From contig JADKAV010000011.1 of assembly GCA_016719135.1 (NCBI GenBank), positions 1-64,000 of the forward strand: DNA of 64,000 nt, written 5' to 3'. Position numbers and translations under genes: made by a program. This document shows, in pieces, positions 1 to 10,710 of this stretch; position 1 is the first letter of the stretch; each line of letters starts with the position of its first letter. The notes below the pieces were generated by a model that was given only the letters and a program-made list of their open reading frames with translations, was not told where the DNA came from and did no database searches. Source of the stretch: Micrococcales bacterium. GTDB lineage: Bacteria > Actinomycetota > Actinomycetes > S36-B12 > UBA10799.

Positions 1-767
1 GGTGAAGAAGTACTCCTCGCGCTCGTCGTCGGTGTGGCGCTGGACGGTCAGCATCGACGCGGCCAGTTCGTCAACGCCCTCGCCGGTACGTGCCGACGTG
101 CGGAAGATCGGCGGGAGTTCCTCGTCGAAGGGCCGCGCAAGCGACAGCGATGACCGCAGTTGGTAGTAGGACTGGTTGGCCGCGGGGTCGTCGCACTTGT
201 TGAGGATGAACGAGTCGGGGATCTCGATGATCCCGGCCTTCAGGAACTGGATCTCATCGCCGCCGAGCGGCTGCAAGACGAGGTAGACATGATCGGCGAG
301 GTAGCGGATGTCCAACTCGCTCTGCCCGATCCCGACGGTCTCCACGATCACGACGTCGAACAACCGCTTGAGCAGCCGGGTCACCTGGAACGTCGTCGGC
401 GCCAAGCCCCCGAGTTCGGCCGCGTTGGACTGGCTGCGGAAGAAGGCCCGCTTCTCACCCGTGGCGAAGCGGGTCCGGGTACGGTCACCGAGCAACGCAC
501 CGCCCGAGACATGGCTGGCCGGGTCCACTGCGAGCACCGCGACCGACAGTTCAGACTCGGCCAGCAGCGCCGGCACGAGCCGCGCCACCAGGCTGGACTT
601 GCCCGCCCCCGGCGTGCCGGTGATCCCGAGCACCGTGGCCTTGGCCGGCCCCAGCTCCCCAGGATCTCCGCGCGCCGGGCGGCGGCCTGCGGCCTGGTGT
701 CCTCGAACACCGCGACCAGCTTCGACACCGCGTGTTTGTTCAGGTCACGCGCGGCCGCCAGTGTCAT
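1..767 (-). CDS. meaB: MeaB/ArgK-family G3E GTPase, mutase chaperone (3' end cut by window edge; one frameshift)
   Basis: GTPase that guards and reloads adenosylcobalamin on an acyl-CoA mutase. The N-terminus (MTLAAARDLNKHAVSKLVAVFE) is in one frame; the P-loop GTPGAGKSSL, the DPAS and GDRTR segments, the VETVGIGQSE switch and the NKCDD base-recognition motif are in the next. The break falls at 657-660, where a run of four G (coding strand) replaces the five needed to read ILGELGPAKATVLG. The start ATG overlaps the mutase stop (ATGA), so the pair is translationally coupled. About 70 C-terminal residues lie beyond base 1. Family and function are secure from motifs and neighbour; the frameshift is probably a sequence error. 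Confidence 0.88.
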
Positions 768-2749
768 CGCGCCTCAAGGACATCGACCATCGACTCCATG
801 ACATCCATCAGGTCGTAGTCGGCCGGCGTGAAGACCTTGCGGATGCCCATGGACTCGAGTTCGCGGGCATCGGCCGGCGGGATGATGCCACCGACGACCA
901 CCGCGATGTCCTCGTCGGCGTCCTGCTCCCGCAGACCGTCGAGGATCTGCTTGGCGAGGTCGATGTGCGAACCGGACAGCACCGATGCGCCGATCACATC
1001 CGCGCCCTCCTCGACCGCGGACTGCACGATCTCGTCGGGGCTCAGGCGGATGCCGGAGTAGATGACGTCGAAGCCGACGTGCCGGGCCGACACCGCGATC
1101 ACCTCGGCGCCGTTGGAGTGGCCGTCCAGACCGGGCTTGCCGACCACGATCCGCGGGCGGTGGCCCTGCTTCTCGGCCAGGGCGTTGATCCGCTCGCGCA
1201 GCACCTCGACCCGGTCGCCGGTGAGGCCGAGCGTCTGACCCTCGATGCCGGTCGCGGGGCGGTACTCCCCGAACACCTCGCGCAGCGCGCCCGCCCATTC
1301 CCCGGTGGTGACGCGGGCCAGGGCGCACTCAATGCTCGGCTCCATCAGGCTGCTGCCGTCGCGCGCAGCGGCCTTGAGCGCCTCGATCGCGGCCTCGGCC
1401 CGGGCAGCGTCGCGCGGGCACGCACCTGCTCGAGCCCGGCGATGATCTGCTCGGCGGCCTTGTCGTCCACCTTGAAGATGCCGCCGTCGTCGCCGGCGGT
1501 CAGCGGCGAGGGCAGGCCCTCAGTCCACTTGTTGAGGCCGACGACGATCTTCTCGCCGGAGTTGATCTCGCTCATCCGCTCGGACATCGAACGCACCAGC
1601 GCGGTCTTCATGTAGCCGGTCTCGATCGCCGGGATGACCCCACCCATGCCCAGGATGGTCTCGATCTCGGCGGTGGCCTCATCCATCAGTGCCTGCACCT
1701 TGGCCTGTACCACCGGTGAGCCGTCAAAGAGGTCGGGGTACTCCAGCAGGTCGGTCTCGTACGCGAGGATCTGCTGCAGGCGAAGGCTCCACTGCTGGTC
1801 CCACGGGCCGCGGCAGCGACATCGCCTCGTTCCAGGCTGGCAGTTGCAGCGCCCGGCAGCGGGCGTTGCGGCTCAGCGTCACCCCGAGCGACTCGAGGAT
1901 GATCCGCCAGGCGTTGTTCTCCGGTTGCGCCTCGGTCAGGCCGAGCGAGTTGACCTGCACGCCGTACCGGAAGCGGCGGTACTTCTCCTCGGTGACGCCG
2001 AAGCGCTCAGCTGTGTAGGAGTCCCACAGCTCACCGAAAGCGCGCATCTTGCACATCTCCTCAATGAACCGGATGCCCGCGTTGACGAAGAAGGAGATGC
2101 GGCCCACTGCGCGCTCGAACTGCTCGTCGTCGAAGTGACCGCGCTCCTTGAGCAGGTCGAGCAGGCTGATCGCGTTGGCCAGGGCGAAGGCGAGCTCCTG
2201 CACCGGCGTGGCGCCGGCTTCTTGCAGGTGGTAGCTGCAGATGTTGGAGGCGTTCCACTTCGGGATGGCCTCCAGGCAGTACTCGTACATCTCCGCGATC
2301 AGCCGCATGGAGGCCTCCGGCGGGAAGATGTAGGTGCCGCGAGCGAGGTACTCCTTGATCAGGTCGTTCTGCGTGGTGCCCTGCAGTTTCGACTCGTCCT
2401 CGCCGCGCTCGCGGGCCAGCGCCACGTACAGCGCCAGCAGCCACATCGCCGTGCCGTTGATGGTCATCGACGTGTTCATCTTCTCCAGCGGGATGCCGTC
2501 GAAGAGGACGTGGAAGTCGTCCAGGGAGTTGATCGGCACGCCCACCTTGCCCACTTCGGGCCGCGCGATGGGGTCGTCGGAGTCGTATCCGCACTGGGTG
2601 GGCAGGTCGAAGGCGATGCTCAGACCGGTCTGCCCCTTCTCCAGGTTCGAGCGGTACAACTCGTTGGAGGCCTTGGCGCTGGAGTGACCGGCGTAGGTGC
2701 GGATGATCCACGGACGGTCACGCTCGGGCAATGCGGCTGGCGTACTCAT
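764..2749 (-). CDS. Adenosylcobalamin-dependent acyl-CoA mutase, MeaA/ethylmalonyl-CoA mutase type (two apparent frameshifts)
   Basis: Carbon-skeleton mutase, one polypeptide of about 660 residues. Catalytic domain: RTYAGHSSAKASNELYR, FDLPTQCGYDSD, MNTSMTINGTAMWLL, KLQGTTQNDLIKEY and NICSYHLQEAGATPVQE. The C-terminal B12 domain has the cobalt-ligand motif as LDGHSNGAEVIA followed by YSGIRLSP. HSNGAE resembles ethylmalonyl-CoA mutase more than the HDRGA form of methylmalonyl-CoA mutase. The frame breaks twice: an extra C near 1805-1807, where RPWDQQWSLRLQQ should follow, and a missing base near 1410-1417, after EQVRAR. Removing both gives a complete protein. It is coupled to meaB. No crotonyl-CoA carboxylase/reductase lies here, so an ethylmalonyl-CoA pathway is inferred only; a MeaA protein of other substrate range is possible. 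Confidence 0.85.
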
Positions 2750-2797
2750 GCTTCATTATCCGCACGGCCGTTTCGCGGCGGGTAGCGGTAGGGGCGC

Positions 2798-4035
2798 TCA
2801 GCCGAACGGCACGCGCTCGTCCACCGTGCTGCTGACCCGGCCGGCCGCACGCCAGGCCCGCGCAGTGGTGTCGACATCCTCGTCGGTGACCAGGTTCGCC
2901 ATCACCCGGAACGCGATCTTCATCAGTGTCGCCGAGCGCATCCCGACCGGGCCGAGGGTCGGGAGCAGGTGTGGCACGGTCAACAGACCCGCGAGCCGGC
3001 GGGCGATCGAGAACGCCGACCCGTAGTGCTCGCGCAGCACGGCCGGCCACGCCGTGACATAGTCGCCAACCGCGAGCATCTCCGCGGCAAGCCGCCCGGT
3101 CTCCAGCCCGTAGTCGATGCCCTCGCCGTTGAGCGGGTTCACGCAGCCCGCCGCGTCGCCGACGAGCAGCCAGTTCGGGCCAGCCACCCCGCTGACCGCC
3201 CCGCCCATGGGCAGCAGCGCCGATTTCGCCGCCCGGATCTCAGCGCCGAGGTCCCACTCCTCGCGCACTTGGTCGGCATACACGGTGGTGAGGTTGCGCA
3301 GTTCACGTCGGCCGGCCGCCGGTCGGTGGCCAGCGTGCCGACTCCAATGTTCACCTCCCCGTCGCCGAGGGGGAACACCCAGCCGTAGCCGGACAGGATC
3401 TGGCCGTCAGCGTCGCGCAGTTCGAGGTGCGAGGTGATCCAGGGGTCGTCGCTGCGACCGCTCTTGATGTAACTGCGGGCCGCGACCCCGTAGGCCGTGT
3501 CCTTGTGCCACTCGCGGCCGAGCAGTTTGCTCAACTGCGAGCGCGCGCCGTCGGCGATGATCAGCCGCCGGCACGCCACCTCCCGACGCTCCTGCCCGAC
3601 CCTGAAGACGACCGCGGTGACCCGCGACCCGGAGCGCACGACGTCGACAGCGCGGTGACCTTCGAGCGGCTGCGCGCCGGAGTCGAGGGGCACCTGCCGG
3701 ATCGCCGCGTCCAGTACGGTCCGCGGCACGGCCGAGCCGTACTTCGGGAAGGATCCGTCGGGCCAGGGCAGGAACAGCGTCTGGCCGAAACCGTGCGTCC
3801 GCAGGCCCCAGTTGCGCACGCGACCCTCCAGCCAGGGGGTGAGCCCCAACCGGTCCAGTTCAGCGATCGCCCGCGGGGTGAGCCCGTCGCCACAGGCTTT
3901 GTCGCGGGGGAAGACCGCGGCGTCGGCCAGGATCACGTCGAACCCTTGCCGCGCGGCCCACGCCGCCGCCGAAGCGCCCGCCGGACCGGCGCCTACAACA
4001 AGGACATCGGTCGCGACCGGAAGAGGATTCGTCAT
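2798..4035 (-). CDS. Geranylgeranyl reductase family FAD-dependent oxidoreductase, menaquinone-reductase-like (one apparent frameshift)
   Basis: Flavoprotein predicted to saturate isoprenoid double bonds; in actinobacteria this family includes the menaquinone side-chain reductase MenJ. The N-terminal dinucleotide fold VLVVGAGPAGASAAAWAA, the CGDGLTPRA segment, the IIADGARSQLSKLLG motif and the C-terminal second FAD motif LLVGDAAGCVNPLNGEGI are all present. The reading frame shifts at about 3301: VN should run into LRNLTTVYADQVREEW, which needs one more base. The start at 4035 follows GGAAGGGCT. The exact substrate cannot be told from sequence. Confidence 0.82.
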
Positions 4036-4087
4036 AGCCCTTCCATTGTCGCGGCTGATCGCGCAGTGGGCATTCGCGGGCTGTCCG

Positions 4088-4465
4088 TCAATCCCAGAAC
4101 GCGAGATCGAGGTTCTCGAGCAGGGACCGGTCCTTAGTGAGCAACGGCAGTCCCGCGGCGATCGAGTGCGCGGCCAGAAGCCGGTCGAACGGATCTCGGG
4201 TCCAGGCCAGTCCGACTGCAGTGGCGCACAGCGGCGCGAATCCGATCTGCGCGACCGTGACGCCGATGCTGGAGCTGAGCGCGGACAGAATCATCGCAGG
4301 CTGGTCGGTCACGCGGCCGACCTCGTGCAAGAACGCCAACTCGAGTTCCACGACGGGAGAAACAGCCAAGTCATGGGTCTCAAGAGCGTGAGCCGCGCCC
4401 GCACTGAGCCGGGGAAAGTCACCTGTGTAGACCCACAGCACGACATGCGTATCGAGCAGGATCAC
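4088..4465 (-). CDS. PIN-domain toxin (VapC/type II)
   Basis: About 125 residues starting VILLDTHVVLWVYTGD, with the first PIN aspartate in LLDTH, a glutamate at ELELAFLHEVG, and the downstream acidic pair in TRDPFDRLLAAHS and LLTKDRSLL. This is the profile of a type II toxin RNase. The GTG start overlaps the TGA that ends the true antitoxin frame (GTGA), the usual coupling for these pairs. One long reading frame joins antitoxin and toxin here, but that fusion depends on the frame slip noted for the antitoxin. The RNA target is unknown. Confidence 0.8.
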   Translation of the reverse strand: MILLDTHVVLWVYTGDFPRLSAGAAHALETHDLAVSPVVELELAFLHEVGRVTDQPAMILSALSSSIGVTVAQIGFAPLCATAVGLAWTRDPFDRLLAAHSIAAGLPLLTKDRSLLENLDLAFWD

Positions 4466-4684
4466 GGGCGCCACTCGTGGGACCAATCCAGGTGCACCAG
4501 ATCCTCGGGTCACCCTGATGACCCCTGGACGCGACACCAGCCGCGCCAGCTTCGACTCCACCGGGGAGCGTTCGATCACTACCGTGTGCCCGTTGCGTTC
4601 GATGATCAGCGGCTGCCCGGTCTCGATCACCTCGTCGATGAGGCGGTAGAGGTTCGCGCGGAGTTCAGTGACGGAGATGCTCAC
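4462..4684 (-). CDS. Phd/YefM-family antitoxin (apparent frameshift fuses it to the PIN toxin)
   Basis: Starts at GTG 4684 with SISVTELRANLYRLIDEV and IERNGHTVVIE, a typical Phd/YefM DNA-binding N-terminus of about 75 residues. After RPGVIR the expected tail GDPEDLVHLDWSHEWRP-stop is present in another frame. A run of G (coding strand) at 4513-4515 and a run of C at 4507-4509 each appear one base short, which shifts the frame and produces an artificial fusion with the toxin. Read correctly, the TGA at 4464-4462 overlaps the toxin GTG. The protein should neutralise the PIN toxin and repress from the palindrome that covers its start codon. Confidence 0.7.
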
Positions 4685-4719
4685 GTACGTACGATACCGC
4701 TGAACACGTACGTACGTGA
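4681..4719. promoter_or_regulatory. Palindromic autoregulatory operator of the Phd/PIN module
   Basis: Perfect 13-bp inverted repeat TCACGTACGTACG (4681-4693) and CGTACGTACGTGA (4707-4719) separated by 13 bp. The antitoxin GTG start codon lies inside the left arm, so the transcript is probably leaderless or nearly so. Repression by the antitoxin-toxin complex is inferred from the position. Confidence 0.7.
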
Positions 4720-4773
4720 AGTCCCGGGGCGCCCCTGGGAGGGGGTGGGGCGCACCCGGGACCGATGCCGCGC

Positions 4774-5148
4774 TCAGGCTTCGAGCGCCGCGTACTCCTC
4801 GTCGGTGAGCAGACGGGAGCGGATCAGGAACCGGTGTCCGGTCGGGGCCTCCAACGAGAAACCCGCTCCGCGACCGACCACCAGGTCGATGGTCAGGTGG
4901 GTGTGCTTCCAGTACTCGTACTGCGGGGCGGACATGTAGACGGGGATCTCACCCACCTCGTCGACATCCAGCACCCCCCACAACACGTCGGCACCCTCGG
5001 AAACCAGGAACTCCCCGGCCGGGTAACACATCGGGGAACTGCCGTCGCAGCAACCGCCGGACTGGTGGAACATCAGCGGTCCGGCCTCGCCGAAGAGGCG
5101 ACGAAGCATGTCCGCCGCCTCTTCGGTGACATCAACCCGGCTGAGCAT
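4774..5148 (-). CDS. DUF779 domain protein
   Basis: 124-residue cytoplasmic protein. Cysteine-rich segments HQSGGCCDGSSPMCYPAGEF and an aromatic/histidine stretch QYEYWKHTHLTIDLVVGRG are the hallmarks of DUF779, which is repeatedly found beside AcoD/ExaC-type aldehyde dehydrogenases. Its ATG follows the dehydrogenase TAA without a gap, so the two are one operon. The Cys/His pattern suggests metal or redox chemistry, but its role is not established. Confidence 0.85.
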   Translation of the reverse strand: MLSRVDVTEEAADMLRRLFGEAGPLMFHQSGGCCDGSSPMCYPAGEFLVSEGADVLWGVLDVDEVGEIPVYMSAPQYEYWKHTHLTIDLVVGRGAGFSLEAPTGHRFLIRSRLLTDEEYAALEA

Positions 5149-6669
<1,521 letters not shown>

Positions 6670-6721
6670 TGTCCTTCTCCTGGTCCTGACCCGGCCCCGT
6701 GCCGGGATTGGGACCGAACTT

Positions 6722-6762
6722 AGGTTGCCCAAGGTTGCATCAAGGTTGCAGAAATGTAACCT
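6722..6762. promoter_or_regulatory. Repeated AGGTTGC motif upstream of the aldehyde dehydrogenase
   Basis: Three direct copies of AGGTTGC (6722, 6732, 6743) at 10-11 bp spacing, one helical turn each, plus an inverted near-copy GTAACCT (6756-6762). They sit in the 96-bp gap between the regulator stop and the dehydrogenase start. They are probable binding sites for the adjacent regulator; no experiment is implied. Confidence 0.5.
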
Positions 6763-6765
6763 GGG

Positions 6766-8056
6766 TCACTTTCGTTGGCCCGGCAACCTGGGCAACGGCA
6801 CCGCCAGCAGTTTGTGCAGCCGGTCCAACCGAGCCATGAGACCGATCCGTTTGGGCGAGGTCGGCGGGAGAGTGTCCAGTGCAGCCTGGATGACTTCCAC
6901 GTCGTCCCTGCCGTCCTCGCCCACGGCGAACTGCATGAGCGCCTCGGGATCGCGGGAGGCCAGCGCAGCCCGCCGCACGCGGGCCCGCAGGTCGGCGCGC
7001 ATCTCCGCGATCTCCGGGGACGCCGAACTCGGCAGCAGCGGACCGGTGTACAACATGACGGCACCCCTGGCGTCGCCCCGATCCAGCGCATCGAGGACCT
7101 CTTGGGCGTCGGTCCGCATGGATTCGGTGAGCCGGTACGGCCGCGACTGCAGGACCCCCTCCCCCAGGATCTTGCGCAGCCGTGCCATCTCCGCGCGCAC
7201 AGTGACGACCGGGGCGTCGTGTTCGTGCAGCATGACCGCGAGTCGCTCACCGCTGAGCCCCTGGGGCGACGTGGCCAGCAGCAGGAGCAACTCGGAGTGC
7301 CGGGCGCTGAGTTTCACCTGACGGCCGTCGCGGTTCAACAGTGCCCGGTCCCTGCCGAGCACCAGCAGCTGGTCGCTGTCGGTCGCCGGCTGCTGGGTCG
7401 CAAGCCATTGTTCGACCGCCATGGCGGTGGCCCGGACCATCGCCAACGCCTGCGGGGTCGCCACCTCGTGCTGCCCCGTCACGTCCAGCACTCCGAGGAT
7501 CCGCCCGGAATGCGGATCGTGGATCGGCACTGCCGTGCAACTCCACGGCTGAACAGGTCCCCGGAAATGCTCCGAGGCGAAGATCTGCACTGGGGAGTCC
7601 AGCGTGAGAGCGGTGCCCGGGGGCGTTGGTGCCGGCGGCGTGTTCGGACCATTGCGTTCCTGCCACAAAACCCATGGATTCCGCGCGGGTTCGCAGATCC
7701 CGATCGCCCTCGACCCACAACAGTCGGCCCTGGGCGTCTCCGACCGCGACTACGTGTCCACCGGCGGCGGCCGGATCGGTGAGCAGGGACCGGACCATCG
7801 GCATGGCCCGATTGAGCGGCGAGAGGTTGCGGGCCTCCTCGAGTTCGCGTGCATCCCACACCAGCGGCGGAGTATCGGCCTGCGGATCCACGCCTTCGCG
7901 CACGCTGCGCTGCCACGACTCGACGACCAGTGAACGCACCGTCCCGATGGCCGCCTCCTCGCCGGACAGGAAACGTTCCTGGGCGCTGCGCACGGCCCGC
8001 GCGAACAGCCCGAGATCAGGGGCAACCCAGTGACTGGGCGGCATCCCTCGCGGCAT
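6766..8056 (-). CDS. GAF-domain transcriptional regulator with C-terminal winged helix (one apparent frameshift)
   Basis: About 429 residues after correction. The N-terminal part (VRSLVVESWQRSVREGVDP, RSLLTDPAAAGGHVVAVGD, GTQWSEHAAGTNAPG) is the AcoR-type GAF sensor, continuing as GTALTLDSPVQIFASEHFRG and GVLDVTGQHEVATPQA. The C-terminus has a winged-helix-like segment (KLSARHSELLLLLATSPQG, TVRAEMARLRKILG) and no sigma-54 AAA domain. The frame breaks near 7616-7624 in a C3G5 tract; one base too many. The start is uncertain: 8056 or 8044. Its position directly upstream of the dehydrogenase/DUF779 pair suggests that it controls them. Confidence 0.75.
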
Positions 8057-8360
8057 GCACCGAGGGTACGTCGGGCCGGGCAGATTGCCCAGAGGACCGG
8101 AGGTGGCCGCGAGGGCGCGATCCAGCATGGACTCCCCAATCCCGTCCTTCGGGCCGCCTACAACTGGCCACCCAAGCTCACGACTCCAGCGCTGGTCGAC
8201 GCCTTGCGGACTACCATCTAGGGTCGCCGTTGGTGCGTATCCAGCCCGGATCCGGGCCACCGGCAAATGATCCAGGCAGCGCTGGCGCACCAACCGGCTG
8301 CCACCTGGCCGTGTGCGCAAGCACCGGAATACGCTCCCGGCCGAATAGGTTGGAAGGAAT

Positions 8361-9227
8361 ATGCATCCACGCGTGACGATCCACATGACGGAGGTCCCCA
8401 AGGACCTGCCCATGGTCCACGCCTTCTCGGGCTTCGTCGATGCCGGGCACAGCATCCGCCAGGCGGTGTCACACATGACCACCAACCTGCCCCACGAAAA
8501 AGTTGCCGAACTGAGCATCGACGACATCTACGACTACCGCGCCCGGCGCCCGGTGATGACTTTCGACCGGGATCACTTCTCGGACGTGGAGATGCCCCGG
8601 CTGGCACTGGACTTGTTCTGGGACGACCACTCGAAACCGTTCTTGATGATGCACGGCCCGGAGCCAGACCTCGGCTGGAACCAGGTCACCCAGATCGTCA
8701 TCGAACTCGCCGAGCACCTCAAGGTGAGCAAGACCATCGGTCTGCAGGCGATCCCGTGGCCGTCCCCGCACACCCGGGATTTGCTGGTCACCCCGCACGC
8801 CAGCGACCCGACCATGATCGAGCCGCGGCCGGGGCCGGTGGACCGGGTGGACGTGCCCGGCAGCCTGACGACGCTGATCGAGTTCGCGACCGGCCGGGCC
8901 GGCATCCCGTCGCAGGGGTTCGCGGTGCACATCCCGCACTACCTGGTCAACACCGAGTACCCGACCGGCGCGATCACCGTGCTGGAAGAGATCTCGAAGG
9001 CCGGTGGCCTGGTCATCGACCAGGGCGAGCTGCCACGGCTCGCGACACAGGTGCGTTCCGAAATCGACGACTCGATCGCCAGCAGTTCCGAGAACGCAGA
9101 GGTTGTCACCGCCCTGGAGCTGCAGCACGACGCCGACGTTGCAAGCTGGCCCAACCAGTTGCCCAGTGGGGACGAGTTGATGGACCAGATCGAAGAGTTC
9201 CTCGCAGGCCAAGACGAACCTGAGTAG
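8361..9227 (+). CDS. PAC2 family protein (proteasome assembly chaperone 2-like)
   Basis: 288-residue cytoplasmic protein of the PAC2/archaeal PbaB-like superfamily, common in actinobacteria as a stand-alone gene of unsettled function. Visible family traits are MVHAFSGFVDAGHSIRQA, the FWDDHSKPFLMMHGPEPDLGW core, IGLQAIPWPSPHTR and GFAVHIPHYLVNTEYPTGA. A good ribosome site (GGAAGGAAT) precedes ATG 8361. The C-terminal 60 residues are acidic and helical. No proteasome genes lie in the window, so a chaperone role is not implied by context. Confidence 0.85.
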   Translation: MHPRVTIHMTEVPKDLPMVHAFSGFVDAGHSIRQAVSHMTTNLPHEKVAELSIDDIYDYRARRPVMTFDRDHFSDVEMPRLALDLFWDDHSKPFLMMHGPEPDLGWNQVTQIVIELAEHLKVSKTIGLQAIPWPSPHTRDLLVTPHASDPTMIEPRPGPVDRVDVPGSLTTLIEFATGRAGIPSQGFAVHIPHYLVNTEYPTGAITVLEEISKAGGLVIDQGELPRLATQVRSEIDDSIASSSENAEVVTALELQHDADVASWPNQLPSGDELMDQIEEFLAGQDEPE

Positions 9228-9285
9228 CGCAACCTGGCGTGTCCTCATAGACTCCGAATTTGGGGAATTGGCAATCGGGGGGGCG

Positions 9286-10710
9286 ATGAACCGGTATCAG
9301 GTCGACCTACCCCAGGGTATGCGCGATCGAGCCCTGGGCTGCGCTGTCGGGATGGCAGTGGGCAATGCGCTGGGTAGCGGTTACGCCTTCTCCGTGCCCC
9401 CGCAACGCGACGAGATCCGAATGCGCGCTGGCGACCTCGGCCCGTACAAGGCGGGCGAATGGGCCGACGACACCGCGATGGCCATCCCCATCCTCACTGC
9501 TCTGGCCGCCGGGAAGAACCTGCTCGATCCGGCCACTCAGGACGAGGTGGTCGGCCAGTGGGTTCGATGGGCCGCGCAGGCCAAGGACGTAGCTCCGATC
9601 ATCTCGACGGTCCTGGAATCCTACGACGCCGCCACCGGCGCCGAGTCGGTGCGCGCTGCAGCCCTCACATTCCAGGCAGCCGGTAAGCCGTCGGCAGCCG
9701 GTAATGCCTCACTCATGCGCACGACCCCCATCACCTTGGGGTTCCTCCACGATCCTGGTGAACTCGCGCAGGCCGCCCTGACCTACAGCGGCCTGACGCA
9801 TGCCAACCCGGAGGCTGGCGAGGCTTGCGTGCTGTGGAACCTCGCAGTGCGCACGGCGATCCTCACCGGCGGGTTCGACCTTGTCGGAGGTCTGACGTGG
9901 ATCCCCGAGGACCGCCGCGATTGGTGGGAGAACCTGATCACCCGTGCCGAGATCGGCTCGCCGCGTGACTTCGCGATCGGCAACGGCCGCGTCAGTCAGC
10001 TGGTTCAGACCGTCTGGTCGGCGGTCATCGACGGCGACCAGGGATACGAGCAGACACTACGCACGGTGATCGCCGCGGGCGGCGACACGGCTACCTCTGG
10101 AGCGGTGGCCGGTGGGATCCTGGGCGCACGCTGGGGCATGTCGGCGATCCCCCTGCAATGGCGCCGCAGAATCAACGGCTGGCCCGGGATCCGGGACGCG
10201 CAGTTGACCCAACTGGTCTACGAAGCACTCACCGCACAACCGTGGCCGGATGCGTTCGAAGAGGACCCGATGACAATGTCCGCGGTACAGCATCCCTGCG
10301 ACCCGGGGGTGTGGCTCGGTGGGATCGCCGGGCTCCGGCCCCTTCCCGCCGAGGTCGATGCGGTGGTTTCCTTGACGCCGCTGGGCGCGGGCCAGAAGCC
10401 TGTTCCCCCGGTGGCCGACGAGAACCAGATCAGCGTGTGGCTGCTGGATTCGGAGGACCCCGCAGACAACCCGAACCTGGAGTTCGTCGCCGAGCAGACG
10501 GTCGACCTCTTGAGCAGTCTGCGATCCAAGGGCCACATCGTCTATCTGCATTGTGTGGACGGGGGGTCACGTACGGCGTTCATCTCCGCGCTGTACGGCG
10601 CGCGGATCGAGGACGTGCCAGCCACCAAGGTGTGGCCACAGATCCAGGAGGTCCTGCCGCACGCACGGCTGAACACCTTGTTCGAGCGGGTGTTGAGAAG
10701 TTACGGCTGA
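9286..10710 (+). CDS. ADP-ribosylglycohydrolase fused to a C-terminal tyrosine/dual-specificity phosphatase-like domain
   Basis: 474 residues from ATG 9286, behind a G-rich ribosome site. The N-terminal ~310 residues are an ADP-ribosylglycohydrolase: GMAVGNALGSGY, the metal motif EWADDTAM, ASLMRTTPITLG and GGDTATSGAVAGGILGARWG. The last has Ala where GGDTDT has its second Asp, so metal binding may be altered. The C-terminal ~150 residues carry YLHCVDGGSRTAF, a CX5R phosphatase loop. The enzyme would remove ADP-ribose from a macromolecule or small molecule, and the second domain could act on phospho-substrates. It converges with and overlaps the M20 gene by 10 bp. Confidence 0.85.
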   Translation: MNRYQVDLPQGMRDRALGCAVGMAVGNALGSGYAFSVPPQRDEIRMRAGDLGPYKAGEWADDTAMAIPILTALAAGKNLLDPATQDEVVGQWVRWAAQAKDVAPIISTVLESYDAATGAESVRAAALTFQAAGKPSAAGNASLMRTTPITLGFLHDPGELAQAALTYSGLTHANPEAGEACVLWNLAVRTAILTGGFDLVGGLTWIPEDRRDWWENLITRAEIGSPRDFAIGNGRVSQLVQTVWSAVIDGDQGYEQTLRTVIAAGGDTATSGAVAGGILGARWGMSAIPLQWRRRINGWPGIRDAQLTQLVYEALTAQPWPDAFEEDPMTMSAVQHPCDPGVWLGGIAGLRPLPAEVDAVVSLTPLGAGQKPVPPVADENQISVWLLDSEDPADNPNLEFVAEQTVDLLSSLRSKGHIVYLHCVDGGSRTAFISALYGARIEDVPATKVWPQIQEVLPHARLNTLFERVLRSYG

